A DNA stretch of 64,000 nucleotides from contig JAJAGP010000227.1 in the NCBI GenBank assembly GCA_025084515.1, positions 372,001 through 436,000 on the forward strand. The letters run 5' to 3'. Source of the stretch: Ancistrus triradiatus. Lineage: Eukaryota; Chordata; Actinopteri; Siluriformes; Loricariidae. Shown here in pieces: positions 9,628 through 21,104 of the stretch. Every line of letters begins with the position of its first letter. The stretch's first letter is position 1. The notes under the pieces were generated by a model. The model did no database searches, was not told the DNA's origin, and worked only from the letters and a program-made list of their open reading frames with translations. Made by a program: the position numbers and the translations under genes.

Positions 9628-12600
9628 TTAGAAGCGTCTGCCACTGCTCTGAACAGATGACATAGAGGATTTGGTGACGACTGAGCTACTGCCATATCCA
9701 CCTCCGCCTCCGAGTCCAAAGCCACCTCCCATTCCTCCTCCCATTCCTCCTCCCATTCCACCTCCCATTCCACCTCCCATTCCACCTCCCATTCCACCTC
9801 CCATTCCGTAGCCAAATCCAGAGCCGCCGCCAAAACCTTCATGAGAAAGGGAGAGAGAGATACAAGGTGTCAAATTTAACAAGAAAAACTATAAAGCTAA
9901 ATCAGCACTGGGTAATACACAGGCATGTAGGAGCAGTTACACTTACCACCACCTCCAGAGCTCTGCTGCACATGGATGGTGGCAGTGGTTCCACCAGAGG
10001 ACAGTCTGAAAATATACATAATTGGATTTAGTAGGTTTGGAGGGATATACCACAGAACATAGTTACTGCTGTGCAGAACTGTGTGACTCAAGGAGAGTTT
10101 TAAAGAAGTGCTCACCTGCTCTCCTCTCCCTCCAGGAGTTTCCTGTATGTGGCAATCTCAATGTCCAGGGCCAATTTGACGTTCATGAGCTCCTGGTACT
10201 CGCGCACCTGTCGGGCCATGTTCTGCTTAGCCTTCTGCAGGGCTTCTTCCAAATCTTTGATGCGGAGCTTGGCATCCTTCACTGCCTGCTCACCACGCTC
10301 CTCTGCGTCAGCAATCTGGGCTTCAAGGTTTGCTCTCTGTGGGTCAAGAGAAAAGAGGGACAGAATGTGTCAGAAGTATCGCAGAAATGCATTCCTCGCC
10401 AAAGGTATTGTGATCTGGTAATCATGGCTACCTGTCCCTTGACGGCCTCAATCTCGTTCTGCAGACGGGCAATCATTCTGTTGAGTTCTGCAATCTCAGC
10501 CTTTGTTGAGCGCAGGTCGTCACCGCACTGACCAGCTGATGATTGCATCTCCTCGAACTGAAACAACATTAAAAATCAATGCCTGCTTGTGGTGGCAGAA
10601 GTGGAGTCAAAGGATGTAATAGTTTCTTTGCAATCCTCCCACCTTCTGTTTGTACCAGCTCTCTGCCTCTGCACGGCTTCGGTTGGCGATGTCCTCATAC
10701 TGTGCACGAACTTCAGCAACGATAGCATCCATGTCCAGGTTCCTGCTGTTGTCCATCTCCACAATAACTGATGTGTCCTTGATCTGAGACTGCAGCTCAT
10801 TCAGCTCCTACACACAAAAAACAACACATTGTGTTTGATCAGGTTTCTCTTACGAGTAATAATAATAACCATTAATTCTGAGTTATCATGTAAATGAAGG
10901 GGTTGTTTGACTTACAGCCTCGTACACTGCCCTGAGGAAGTTGATTTCATCCTGAAGAGCATCAACCTTAGCCTCCAGTTCAATCTTGTTCATGTAGGCG
11001 GCATCAACATCCTAAATGATCAGGAAACACGAGCTTTATTTCTATCCTTAGTGAAGTCCAGCATTAACTGTTATAAACGCCTTTATAATGTTTTAGTGTG
11101 CACCTTCTTTAGGAGGACAAACTCGTTCTCAGCAGCAGCACGCTTGTTGATCTCATCCTCATACCTTTAAAGTGACAAAAAAAGTCAGTGTTTGCCATGT
11201 GTATAGCACAACGTAAATATATGTCAACATTCTGTAGACATTAATATCACTAAATGTCATGTCACATTATCTACTCACTTCTTCTTGAAGTCCTCAACCA
11301 GATGCTGCATGTTCTTCAGCTCTCCCTCCAGCTTGACCTTCTCATTGCCCAGACCATCCAGCTGTCTGCGCAGGTTAGCAATGTATGCCTCGAACATGGC
11401 ATCAATGTTGGAGCGGGTGGTGGTCTGCTCCTGCAGAAGACTCCACTTGGTCTCCAACATTTTGTTCTGCTGCTCCAGAAAGCGTACCTAAAACAAAAAA
11501 GAGAGGTCTTCAATCTTTCAGTGGTCATAATTGTTTTAAAGACTGACTGGCAACACCTTATGCCACTAAGGGAATTAGATTCGATTTAATTAAGCATTAA
11601 AAAATGTGTGAAAGTAGTCAAGGGTCACATAATTGTGTAAGCAGTTTGAATAGCTGGACTCAGAGGGCTTGTGTGGTTCTTTTGTATTTCTGCCTCTTTT
11701 ATGTTTGTCATCCTGGATTATTGTCTGTGGAATCATAAATGGCCATGAGTCATTCCACCATACATTCTTCTGCAGGGTGTGGTGAAGAAGGGAGAGGGAG
11801 GGTGTGAAAGAGTGTGAAAGAGTACTCAACAGGGTGTGTCTATGAGACATGAACCATGAACTCCTGAAGGGAGGAGGGAAAAAAACCTTCTCTCCTTGCC
11901 CGGGGCTACACCCAGACCTGAATCGCTCCACAGATGGTGCCATATAATGTTAGACACAGGTTTACCAACCACACCCTATTAATGGATCAACAGCAGTCCT
12001 TTTAACACACATTTACTGTCTTTTACTATTGCAATTATTACATTATCTATATCCAGTGTTCCTGAAAACATGATTAACTTAAACCTTAACTTCAAGTTTT
12101 TTTTGTCATTCATGCATCATGTACTTATAATACACTTATTTACTGCATAGTATAGTACAAATAATGTTAAAAACAATTCAGTATCCATTCTTTGCAGACA
12201 CAGATAATGAAATGCTTCTGGGTGTGGATGAGTGGGTGTGTTCTGTCTACAATTTTAGTCACACTGGTTCCCACAGGCACACAAAATACAGGTGTGTATG
12301 CTGACTACATGGCAGGCAGCCATTTAGGTGTGTCCTCTGTCCACACTTGTTTGATGTTTGCTTTTTGCCAAATATGGCTATTTCCATACAACTACTTTGG
12401 ACAAGATAGGAAAGAGAATAAGGCTTTAAACGCACTGTTCACGTTAAGGTGTCTGAAAAGCATTCTACTAACAAAACTGGTGCATTTGTTGCATGGAATG
12501 TAAAATCATGCATGGCTGTAAACTTTGGGTCAAATGTTCAAGGTTCCTGTTGCAGTAATGTTGTAACGAATAAGTATAGGACTCATGATAGAGCTAAGAT

Positions 12601-13547
12601 ATGGATATAGAACTGATATCTGCCCATACAGGACTTGCAGTTAACAAGTTTAGTCCAACAGTACAACCTATGATAAAGCTCGGAACAGAGCGACGGGGTA
12701 GGAATGATTCATCAGGCGTAAGCTGTGCTCCTTGGGTGATCCTGCAGCAAGATCTGATCTGATTGGTTACTCGAGGTTTACTGCCTTTCTTGTGAGACTA
12801 AATTCTGCGCTCTTACTTGTGACACGTCATATTATAACATTGTATAGAACTTTTTAAACTTTTGGCAGACAATGCAACGCTATATTGCCATGCTTTCAGA
12901 GAGTTGCTAACTTGTCTAGATTTGCCTTTTAAATTAAAGTACAGACTGCATGTTTTCTAGTTTTCATTTTGACATGACAACCGATCTATTCAGGTTCAAC
13001 GGTAATCAGAAGCCATTATGTACGTCCCATTTGCAATAATAAGCTAGTGTTACCTGTGCCAAATATAGGGAGGTCAGAAATGAAGAAGTGACTCACGTAC
13101 CTTATCAATGAAGGAGGCGAAGCGGTTGTTAAGGGTCTTGATCTGCTCTTTCTCTTGTGTGCGCACGACCTGGATGTTGGGGTCGATTTCCAGGTTGAGG
13201 GGAGCCAGGAGGCTCTGGTTCACTGTCACGGCAGTGATCGGAGGGGGCATGAAACCGCCACCCATACCGCCACCCATACCGCCACCTAGACCGCCACCCA
13301 TGCCATAGCCTCCTCCGAATCCTCCGCCAAGGCCTCCACCCATGCCTCCACCCATGCCTCCACCCATGCTGCTGCTGCTAAAGCTGTAGCTGCTGCTTTT
13401 GCCGCCGCCGTAGCTGCCTCCGAAGCCGCCGCCGAAGCCGGAACCCACACCGGAGCGGCGAACGGAACTCATTCTGGTGGACCCCCCGGGAGCAGCGTAG
13501 GCTGACTGGCTGGAGAAGACTCTCTGCACATGCTTGACGTTGGACAT
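9628..13547 (-). CDS. Type II keratin, glycine-rich head and tail
   Basis: Nine exons on minus: 13547-13101, 11487-11279, 11164-11104, 11011-10916, 10807-10643, 10557-10432, 10336-10116, 10005-9947 and 9836-9628 (1593 nt, 530 residues, stop TAA). Lengths 209, 61, 96, 165, 126 and 221 for exons 2-7 are the canonical type II keratin set, and all junctions are GT-AG and in frame. The head (residues 1 to about 130) starts [17 protein letters not shown] and has Gly-Gly-Gly-Met/Leu repeats. The rod opens with [20 protein letters not shown] and closes with [18 protein letters not shown], the helix initiation and termination signatures. The tail is SSGG-rich, then (GGGM)n, ending [10 protein letters not shown]. 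Type II keratins pair with type I partners to form epithelial 10-nm filaments. The Gly-rich ends fit an epidermal keratin (K5/K4-like in fish) more than simple-epithelial K8, but I do not assign a symbol. The start is the first in-frame ATG after the 5' UTR. Confidence 0.97.
9715..9812 (-). repeat. In-frame GGGM minisatellite in keratin tail
   Basis: About eight tandem 12-nt units (plus-strand CCTCCCATTCC/A type) encode Gly-Gly-Gly-Met repeats of the keratin tail. Unit length is a multiple of three, so copy-number change would keep the frame. The other frames give the low-complexity [13 protein letters not shown] open frame, which is an artefact. Confidence 0.85.
11488..13100 (-). other. Keratin intron 1
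   Basis: A 1.6-kb GT-AG intron between the head exon and rod exon 2. I see no nested gene. The open frame at 11590-11943 has no family signature. Large first introns of keratins often carry enhancers, but no specific site is supported here. Confidence 0.6.
13247..13376 (-). repeat. Gly-rich repeat in keratin head
   Basis: Tandem-like CCGCCACCCATA/CCTCCACCCATG units encode [16 protein letters not shown] repeats of the head domain. The GC-rich composition differs sharply from the AT-rich surroundings, as usual for a keratin head exon. Confidence 0.8.
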
Positions 13548-13689
13548 GTTGTCTGTTGGTTCTGTCTTGTAGTAAAAGAAAAAGCGACAGAGCACTGCTC
13601 AAGAGAGGCGAAGAGCTGAACGGAGGAGGAGATCGCTCACAAAGGAGAGTCTGAGTCCCTCTGTGTGATCTTCTGATGCTGGCTGCTGC

Positions 13690-13722
13690 CTTTTAAACGA
13701 TCGCGAGCCTGTGGGTGGGGCA
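13690..13722 (-). promoter_or_regulatory. Keratin core promoter: TATA-like and CACCC box
   Basis: On minus, TTTAAAAGG (13690-13697 core) lies about 145 bp upstream of the keratin ATG, preceded within about 25 bp by GCCCCACCCACAGG, a CACCC/KLF-Sp1-type box. This places the start site near 13660-13670 and the 5' UTR at about 115-120 nt, which is normal for keratins. No upstream ATG intervenes in the UTR. Confidence 0.55.
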
Positions 13723-14347
13723 GATATTCTCACACACACCCTACCTGTCAAACAGGTATAGAGTGAGAGTGGAAAGATAACGAGAGTTCCACCCTGCCTC
13801 AGGCTTTGCCACAAGCACAGGCAGAGTGAAACAGAGGGGGAGCAGAAAGAGCGAAATTCCACTTGGGCTTTTCTGCAAATTAAAAAAAAGGAATGTGGCC
13901 TTAGACGGTTGCCAATGGGTGGTTCTGCTTCGTTCGAGTCTGGTTGGTTGGGAGAAAAGCACAAGGAGAGTATGAGTTCACCCTTGCTCTGTTCAGCAGG
14001 GTGGGGCACAGCGGTCCTCTTACACTTATGAATGACTTTTTTCCATGAACCTGTGCCATTGTATGGGACCATGGGCAATGCCAGAACTGTACTACAAAAC
14101 TGGGGGAAAGTATTACTGTAAGACGAAATGCTCACTTATGATTCCATTCAAACTCCCTTCTGCAACCACGCTATTTTTGATCTCATGGAAAACGATGGTT
14201 CTGGGAATAAATGGTTCCGTATGAGCAGCTTCTTTTAAAGGAACACGCACACAGAAGCTCCTTCATACACACAGTTCTGCACAATATAAAACTCTCCCCT
14301 TCGTCGCACTTTCATGTTTAATGCTTTTCTCTTGCAGTTATGTAACG

Positions 14348-14349
<2 letters not shown>

Positions 14350-14406
<57 letters not shown>
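14350..14406. repeat. (GT)n microsatellite
   Basis: About 28 uninterrupted TG/GT dinucleotides. It explains the low-complexity open frames on both strands here. Likely polymorphic. Confidence 0.97.
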
Positions 14407-14407
<1 letters not shown>

Positions 14408-14607
14408 TGCAAGTTTGTATATCATTATGGGGACCAAATGCCTCCACAATCATAGAAAGTCTGACATTTTTAAAATGCCACCTTTTATTTGAAAAAAACA
14501 ACAACAATAGAGCCAAATCAAATTTTCATTTGATTAATGAGCTTAAGGATTGGGTTAGTTGTTGCATAAATATGCTACAGTAGTCATTATGTCAATGGAA
14601 AGTCCCC

Positions 14608-14661
<54 letters not shown>
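14608..14661. repeat. (CT)n microsatellite
   Basis: About 26 uninterrupted CT dinucleotides, only 200 bp from the GT tract. Confidence 0.97.
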
Positions 14662-14663
<2 letters not shown>

Positions 14664-15048
14664 TATTGTTGTCTTTGTGAGGACATTTGATTGGCCCTTG
14701 CAAGTAAAAGTTGCTTTTTATTTTACTTTATTTATTCTACTTTAGGATATTAGATCCTCACAAATATAGCAAGGGGGTACTTGGGTGAGTAGGCAGAAAT
14801 TACAAGAAATTGTATATAATACAATTCACTTAAAGCATCCCCCCTCCCCCACATGCCTTACAGTGGTTTGTTCCACTGCCTACCATCGCTTAACCTGCCA
14901 GTGTTAGTGTCAGCTTAGTGAGTCTGTCTAGATTTGGTGACTTTTTTAACCCCCTTTAATGACTCTTAAAAAACATGAATTGCTGAATATTTTGCTTTTG
15001 ATAATGGCTTTCTAGCTCACATTGTGGCTGGTTGTTATATGAGTTAAA

Positions 15049-15243
15049 CATTTTTTAACATTTACAGCATTTAGCAGACGCCCTTATCCAGAGCGACTTA
15101 CAATTGGTACAATCTTACAATCCAAGCAATTGTGGGTTAAGGTCCTTGCTCAAGGACCCAACAGTGGTAGCTTGGCAGAGGTGGGATTTGAACCCTGGAC
15201 CTTCTGGTCCAGAGTCCAGTAACTTAACCACTAGGCTACCACA
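15049..15243 (-). mobile_element. tRNA-derived SINE, family 2
   Basis: Plus-strand text 'gcatttagcagacgcccttatcc...gagcgacttacaa...aagcaattgtgggttaaggtccttgctcaaggacccaacagtgg...' is a very common fish repeat. On minus it begins with a tRNA-like block whose B box reads GGTTCAAATCC. An opposite-orientation copy is at 40162-40352, with close match over the whole length. Confidence 0.85.
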
Positions 15244-16769
15244 GTCCCCACAAGGCAGTTCATGCAGAGTCACCAATTGCGTCTAAAACTTAAACGAACT
15301 GTTGTTGTTCCCAATGACTAATCACTGATCACCATCATTTGGCTGTAATCTAAAATGACTGTACACCCTATGTAGTGCACAAAGACTACTGAAGCACTTG
15401 ATGGCAGCTGCACTTTGGCAGTCTAGTGCATGGTAGAGAAAGCACTTTCAAAGTAAGGGGTACAACCGAGGACAGTCAATTATTTGGTGTCTCTTTAGGA
15501 TTTGCTTTGGAGATTTTTCCATCCCCAGTGAAATGAAAGTGAAATGAAATATCTGCCCATGCCTGAATGTGTAAGGACAGCTGGGAGTCTGTGGATGTGT
15601 GTAAGAGTGGGGTGTGGTGGACAGTACCTTTTTAACCTGGTTTCACTGAAATTTCACAAAAGCCAGTTTTCTCAGTGAAACTCCTAAGTAGTAGCTTGCT
15701 GCTTAACAACTAACATCTTCGTTCATTTATTCAGTGTTTCCAAACGTCTGATGAAGCCTTAGTCTCCTCATAATTGATGAATTCTAACAATGTTTATCTT
15801 GCATCTTATTTTGTCAGTAATCATGTACAAAAAGATGAATTTCCAGTGAGAAGAGGTGCTTTGCAGCTGTTTTGCATATAGCTACTAGTTTATTTGCTTC
15901 TACTGTCTCTGGCTAGGTAAACCAATATAATAACATTAATACAGTCTTAGGCCAAAATTTGGGCACTACGTGTCAGATGACATTTTGTTGATCTTCTGCA
16001 ACAGATCAAGTGTGCAAGAAAATCTGAATTAACCATCAACAACTCAATTAGGTTTTGAACATCTGGAAAGGTGACCACGGTTTGCACATGTCAAATGTAT
16101 GCACATGTTTTATGTTTTATTTGTTACTATGTTATTTAAAATGCATCCTGATTTACATCTGCTTCCCTGCTCTTGGCCACGTGGGGGGGCGTCTGGAGCC
16201 TAATTGAGAATTCACTGGGTACAGGCAGGCAGATATACACACATGGTGCACTGTAAATGCACCACCAATCCTTGGGTGTTGCAAGTCCCACCCATGCCCT
16301 TCAGGAATTGCCGTTTCCAGCAGCTAGCTCTTATGACTGAGCAACCAAAGCTGTTGTTTTAAAATGCATGCACTACAATTTGCAGATATATGGTATTTCA
16401 TTTGTTTCCAGCAAAGGTGTTACATTCTTTTGATTTCTTTTCTTTTCATTGTGTTCAACTGTCAAATTATATTGCAATCTATACCTGTATTGTTAACTGG
16501 TACTGGCCAATACAAACCACAATTAGCAGCTCACAACACGATGGACTTACTATTACGGCAGAGTGAAACAAGAATTAGATTGTATATTATATTGTATAAT
16601 ATTGTAAAATATTGCATATTTCTACTTCAGTCATTTTGTCCAGTAGGTACAAATAAGGTAATAAGAACATCATAAAAAAATTGTGAAAAGTGTGAAATCA
16701 TGAAAAATGATTCACCATGTTAAAGCCAGTATTATGATTAATACACTTAAACCAAGTCTCTTCTTGCAG
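15244..16769. other. AT-rich DNA, no gene seen
   Basis: Only a faint DNA-transposon-end remnant near 15950-16020 ('aaaatttgggcacta'). No exon, RNA gene or recognisable repeat otherwise. Confidence 0.45.
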
Positions 16770-16868
16770 GCTGAGCCCTTTCTACTAAATGGAGAAGTAC
16801 AGGGTGAAGCTACATGTCTGGGCCGGCTCGCTAGGCCACTGAGGAGTGTTACTCATGATACACCTATG
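16770..16868 (+). other. Orphan exon-like block, 33 codons
   Basis: A polypyrimidine-preceded acceptor (ctcttcttgcag) and a donor (gtgaga) flank 99 bp open in phase 0 and of higher GC than its surroundings. It encodes 33 residues beginning AEPFLLNGEVQGEATC and ending RSVTHDTPM. I do not recognise the peptide and find no partner exons within several kb, so it could be chance, an exon of a gene with very long introns, or a relic. Confidence 0.2.
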
Positions 16869-19163
16869 GTGAGATCATCAAATGTGCCCTGCACAAGTCT
16901 CATGTTGTGTGCATTTGTCTTCACTAATTTAAAAACTCTACAGTGAAAGCAAACTTGGTTTATCTGATATACAATAGTTATAAGATTTGTGCGTCACTAT
17001 ATTTGTTTGTAAGTGTGCATAGGTCTTGCGAGAGTATGCATGTTTGTGTTTTGGGGTTCGTGTTTGTGAATGTACAATTACTAAGGTGTGGTAATACTTT
17101 GTGTAGACAAGTTTAACACGGTGCAGTTACATGTGGGTGACTTGCATGGCAATTCAGAATGGTCTTAGGACTAAAAAAAAAACTAAAATAGCATTACCTA
17201 AGCTCGTACTTCGTTTGCGCTCTCAGTGCAGGTTAACATGAAGATAAGGCTGATGAAAGCATAATGGTAAACTGCAAAGAACTAATGGACTCAAGTTAAT
17301 TCAATCAGAGACCTTTTTTATCTGATTAATTGGATAAAGGATACAGATAAGACCTGATAACTCCCACACTCTATGTAAATGAAGGGGGGTTGTCAGAAAA
17401 GTGTTTTTCATGAATGCCCAAATGCAAAATGTTGTTCAACCAGGTGTCAGCCATGGCTTACACGCCCAGTAAATGGCATCTCCATGGCTTACACACCCAG
17501 TAAAAAGGACATTCCTTGAGATTAATGTAACACAACAGATATATATGTGTATATATGTTGTGTTACATGTATACATATACATGTATATCCTACATTTAAT
17601 GCAACCCTATGGCAGTTCTTCATGGAAATATAAATGTGTGATTTATATGTAAAAAGTGCACTAGTAAATGCATCAATATCACATTTCGTATGGATTTATT
17701 TATCTGCAAAAATATCTAATTAAAGGCGCACCTTTTTACCTGATTGTTTTCCAGATAAACACATTCTTCATTCAGATTATTTTGAGTACTTTTTAGTATG
17801 AAGTTGTATTCTCTTAACACCATCATACCTGTGTTTGGTGGAGTTAAGAATAGTTTGCATGCCTTACATAACTCAAAACAGTAGCATTGTCCAGCCTGAG
17901 AATGCACATTTGACCTTAATTGTGGTGACTTTAGTATGGAGCTTTATTGACAGTTTAGCTGCACTTCAGTGCATTATGAAACCCTGCGGTTGGCAAAAAC
18001 TAGTTAATAATGTTCTTAAAGCCTGTGTTTGACATGCAAAATAAAACAAATAGTCTGCAAACACTGCAAAACTACCTGATCTAAATATCAGGGTTGTTAT
18101 AGTAAAATAAAAATACTAGTTTGGTACGGTATTATTTTTGTAGAACATTGATGTGTTTTTCTCCTCACAGTGTTTGTGTGACTTGTATTCTAGTTTAGTG
18201 TGAGATGGTGTTGCAGAAAGAGAATAAGTGAAGTTGTAGAACATGCAATGTTGATTCTGATTTAAAAGCAATAAAGATCTGTTCCATGACTGACGTAAAT
18301 TGCTACTGTGTTACCTATAAGTTTTATTGTGCATGCTGCTTCCATAAACAAATCCTCCTAATGCCATGTTATATTTTCTGTGTTTTACAAAATACATGGC
18401 TAATGACATTTCTGTCGCAAAATCATTTTATTTAGGTAGGGCAGAGCAGCAAAATGTTATTGCAGGCATAGCATATTTTCTAAAGTAACTGCATAAATGA
18501 AGGTAGTTATGAAAATATCTAAAGGTAAAAGTAAGAAATTATTGAAAACAAAAACTTGTTACACAGGATTCAGTGTGCCAAAAACACATATAATGTAAAG
18601 GAATGCAGAAAAAAATGTTTAACAATGGGGAAAATCACAGAGTGATACATTTGTTTAAAAAAAAAACTTCTCTAACTGCTATGACATCAAGCAATGCTCT
18701 GGGTCCAGATACTATTCTGGAAAACTGAGGCATAGGACAAGACTACACACTGAACAGCTCATTTTAGGGCATAACACGTACACACAAACTCACAACCTCA
18801 CTCACACCTAGGGGTGAATTTAAAGTTGCCTATCCCATTTTTTCGGAGGTGTGAGAGAATGGCACATAATGCTGACTTGTTCAAACACATTCAGATGGTT
18901 TAACCCCTTAAATTTACTGTACTCAAACTATCTTAATCTTATTATTAATTTTAAAACACATAATTCATGGCATGAAATATATGTAGATACACTAGTGTCG
19001 AATGTAAGCATGTGAGTATTAAAAGGTTAGGGGATGTGATTTTTAGTTGTCCATTAAACCTGGGCTGCATTTAAGGTTATGGGAGCCAACTAAACAAAAA
19101 AAAAAGCAAAAATGAAAACTGCTCTAGGTGCTAGCAGGTCCTAATTTGTCTACTTTCCAGTTA
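16869..19163. other. AT-rich DNA, no gene seen
   Basis: Contains a 31-bp tandem duplication (17451-17508) and a short TA/TG-rich palindromic patch at about 17538-17588. A SINE-like remnant ('actcacacctaggggtgaatttaa') lies at about 18790-18840. Otherwise nothing supported. Confidence 0.45.
17451..17508. repeat. 31-bp tandem duplication
   Basis: CCATGGCTTACACGCCCAGT occurs at 17451 and again with one change at 17482, within a 31-bp unit repeated almost twice. Confidence 0.8.
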
Positions 19164-20265
19164 CAGTGGTCTTTGAAAGTTTTGAAAACTTTAGAATTTA
19201 TTTGTCTGCATAAATAGGACCTAAAACATAATCAGACTTTCACACAAGTCCTAAAAGTAGATGACGTGAATCCAATTAAACATATGAGACAAAAATATTA
19301 GGCTTCCTCCTTTATTTATTGAGCAAAATAATACAATATTAGATATCTGTGAGAAGCAAAAGTATGTAAACCTCTAGGATTAGCAGTTCATTTGAAGGTG
19401 AAATTAGAGTCAAGTGTTGTCAATCAGGTGTGAGTGGACTCTGACTAAGGGTGTCTCTGACTAAGGGTGTCTCTGACTAAGGGCTTGGGCGTGTTTGACC
19501 GCCCAAAAGCGTGATTCGTTTGACTAGTGTGATCGCTCCAAATCGTGCTGTGGCTCGGTTCACTTGACTCGGGCTTGCCACGCATAAAGTGTGATCTTAA
19601 ATCGCACCCGAGCGCGGAACATAACGTCAGCTGCGTCCATAAAAATCTTCTTAAACATGCAGCACGAGAAGCTGAAAATCAGTGCATTTATTATAAGGTT
19701 TGTGAAAAGGCTGTGTCAGGGCACCCAAAATGAAATAAAAAAAGCCACATGGTAAATACAACCATGAACCACGTACAGCATGAGAAGCCAAAAATCTGTG
19801 TGTTGCATAATTGATTTATTATAAGGCGTGTGTCAGTGCCCCCAAAACGAAACCACAAAGTAAGTACAACCACCACTGTACTGTGTGAGTGTGTATCGTG
19901 ATGGTGAAAGCATGCTCTTGCACATTTCATTGAAGTGCAGTGTGAGTACAAACGAGCGGGGAAGTGGGGACACTCACGCTCCAGCACGGTTCAAGGCAAC
20001 CAGGCTCAGTGTGAGTATGACCTAATGAACAGAGATCCATCAAAGTCTGATCAATAGAACATGCTTCTCGAAGTGTATCAGAACGTCGGGCCTCTGAAAA
20101 AGAGTTGCTGATGCTCATCTTGCTGAAAAAGGTTACAAAACCACTTCTTAAGAGATTGGACCCAACCAATCCACAGTCTGGCAGACTGTATACAAACTGA
20201 GGAAGTTAAAGACCACTGTTACTCGAATGACCAACAATGATCACTTCAAGAGCCAGGTGTGTAAA
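19164..20265 (+). mobile_element. Tc1 family C remnant, split by a small DNA element
   Basis: The left end CAGTGGTCTTTGAAAG, flanked by TA at 19162-19163, is followed by 'agacaaaaatatta' and 'gtcaatcaggtgtgagtgg', all typical of family C. The body resumes at 20024 ('aatgaacagagatcc', 'aaaaagagttg') after a 585-bp insertion and stops at about 20265. The right end is missing. The transposase is fragmentary. Confidence 0.75.
19439..20023. mobile_element. Small TIR element (MITE-like), nested in Tc1
   Basis: Its right end 'ggttcaaggcaa...caggctcagtgtgagtatgacc' matches the right end of the element at 61791-62542, and internal text ('cgtttgactagtgtgatcgctcc', 'tttattataaggc', 'catgagaagc') is shared too. 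The left end is a triplicated 16-bp unit. There is no coding capacity, so it is a non-autonomous DNA element whose superfamily I cannot fix. Confidence 0.65.
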
Positions 20266-21104
20266 AGTTATTTCCAACATATTTCCACATTTTTCGCAAA
20301 CACCACAGGTATTACAGAAATGCTGTCTAGCATAAACATTTTACATTCTGTAATTCAATGGACAGTGGGGCTTCTCTTGAAAATTCCAAGTATGAAGAGT
20401 ATACAAGTAATGAAACAACCCTGAATAAATTATGCGAATCCTCCCATAAGCAACAATACCACTATTACACTGTAGATTTAACTGATTGTGTGTGTGTGTG
20501 TTTGTTCCTCAAGGACTACTCTACTTTTTGTGCTGAGGAGGAGCTTGCCTTGTTAGTGCAACTTGGAAAAGCATGCTTGACTTGTTTAACTGCCTCACCA
20601 TCACATGCCTGCACAAATACTGGACCATACGCTTTGGTGTGGCCCTCCTCATCTAATTTACTACTGTTATCTCTAGGGAATACTCTTAAATATGTGAAAA
20701 TATTTCTATATGCAAAATATTCAGTTAAAACATAAAAAGTAAATACTTTACAATATGCAATAGGTTAATGTTTGCCTCAACATAGCTGTTTTGTCTTATA
20801 AAGTGTCTAGTAGTTAGAACCATGCATATTTAAATGTCATGTGAGTCATTCACTTTGATACCACCCCAAATTAGAAAAATGGAAAATACAAAAAAAAAAA
20901 ACCCACACAAAAAAAACAACTTAGCGTATCTTACATTTACTTTGACTGTTAAATAATGACCTAAATAATGACGTTATTTCAAACAGGTGAAGTGTGATTA
21001 GACAGGTGAATGTAATCAGGATTGGGCAAAGAGAAAGAGATGGGCAATGGATTACTTTAGCTTTGTCAAGCACTAAATTATGGAGTTACATTCACAAATG
21101 CCAC
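20266..21104. other. AT-rich DNA, no gene seen
   Basis: The open frame at 20358-20735 has no family signature. No repeat recognised. Confidence 0.45.

Larger units (their letters stand above)
13723..15048. other. Keratin 5' flank, then AT-rich DNA with microsatellites
   Basis: Upstream flank of the keratin gene. Apart from the GT and CT microsatellites listed separately I see no exon. The open frames at 13599-14135 minus run through the keratin 5' UTR and promoter and have no family features. Confidence 0.5.

Noticed and set aside
9480..9842. 120-codon minus frame with [11 protein letters not shown] repeat
   Set aside because: Shadow frame of the (GGGM)n keratin tail repeat; the keratin frame is supported by splice sites and family motifs.
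11590..11943. 117-codon minus frame inside keratin intron 1
   Set aside because: No family signature, lies in an intron, and composition matches the intron.
13599..14135. 178-codon minus frame upstream of keratin
   Set aside because: Runs through the keratin 5' UTR and promoter; no ATG context, motif or domain supports it.
14235..14583. Frames rich in TH/CV repeats on both strands
   Set aside because: Produced by the (GT)n microsatellite.
17538..17590. TA/TG-rich palindromic patch
   Set aside because: Low-complexity AT-rich sequence; no TIR or RNA structure beyond what composition predicts.
19439..19484. Three direct repeats considered as a CRISPR-like array
   Set aside because: Units are contiguous without spacers, in a eukaryotic TE context.
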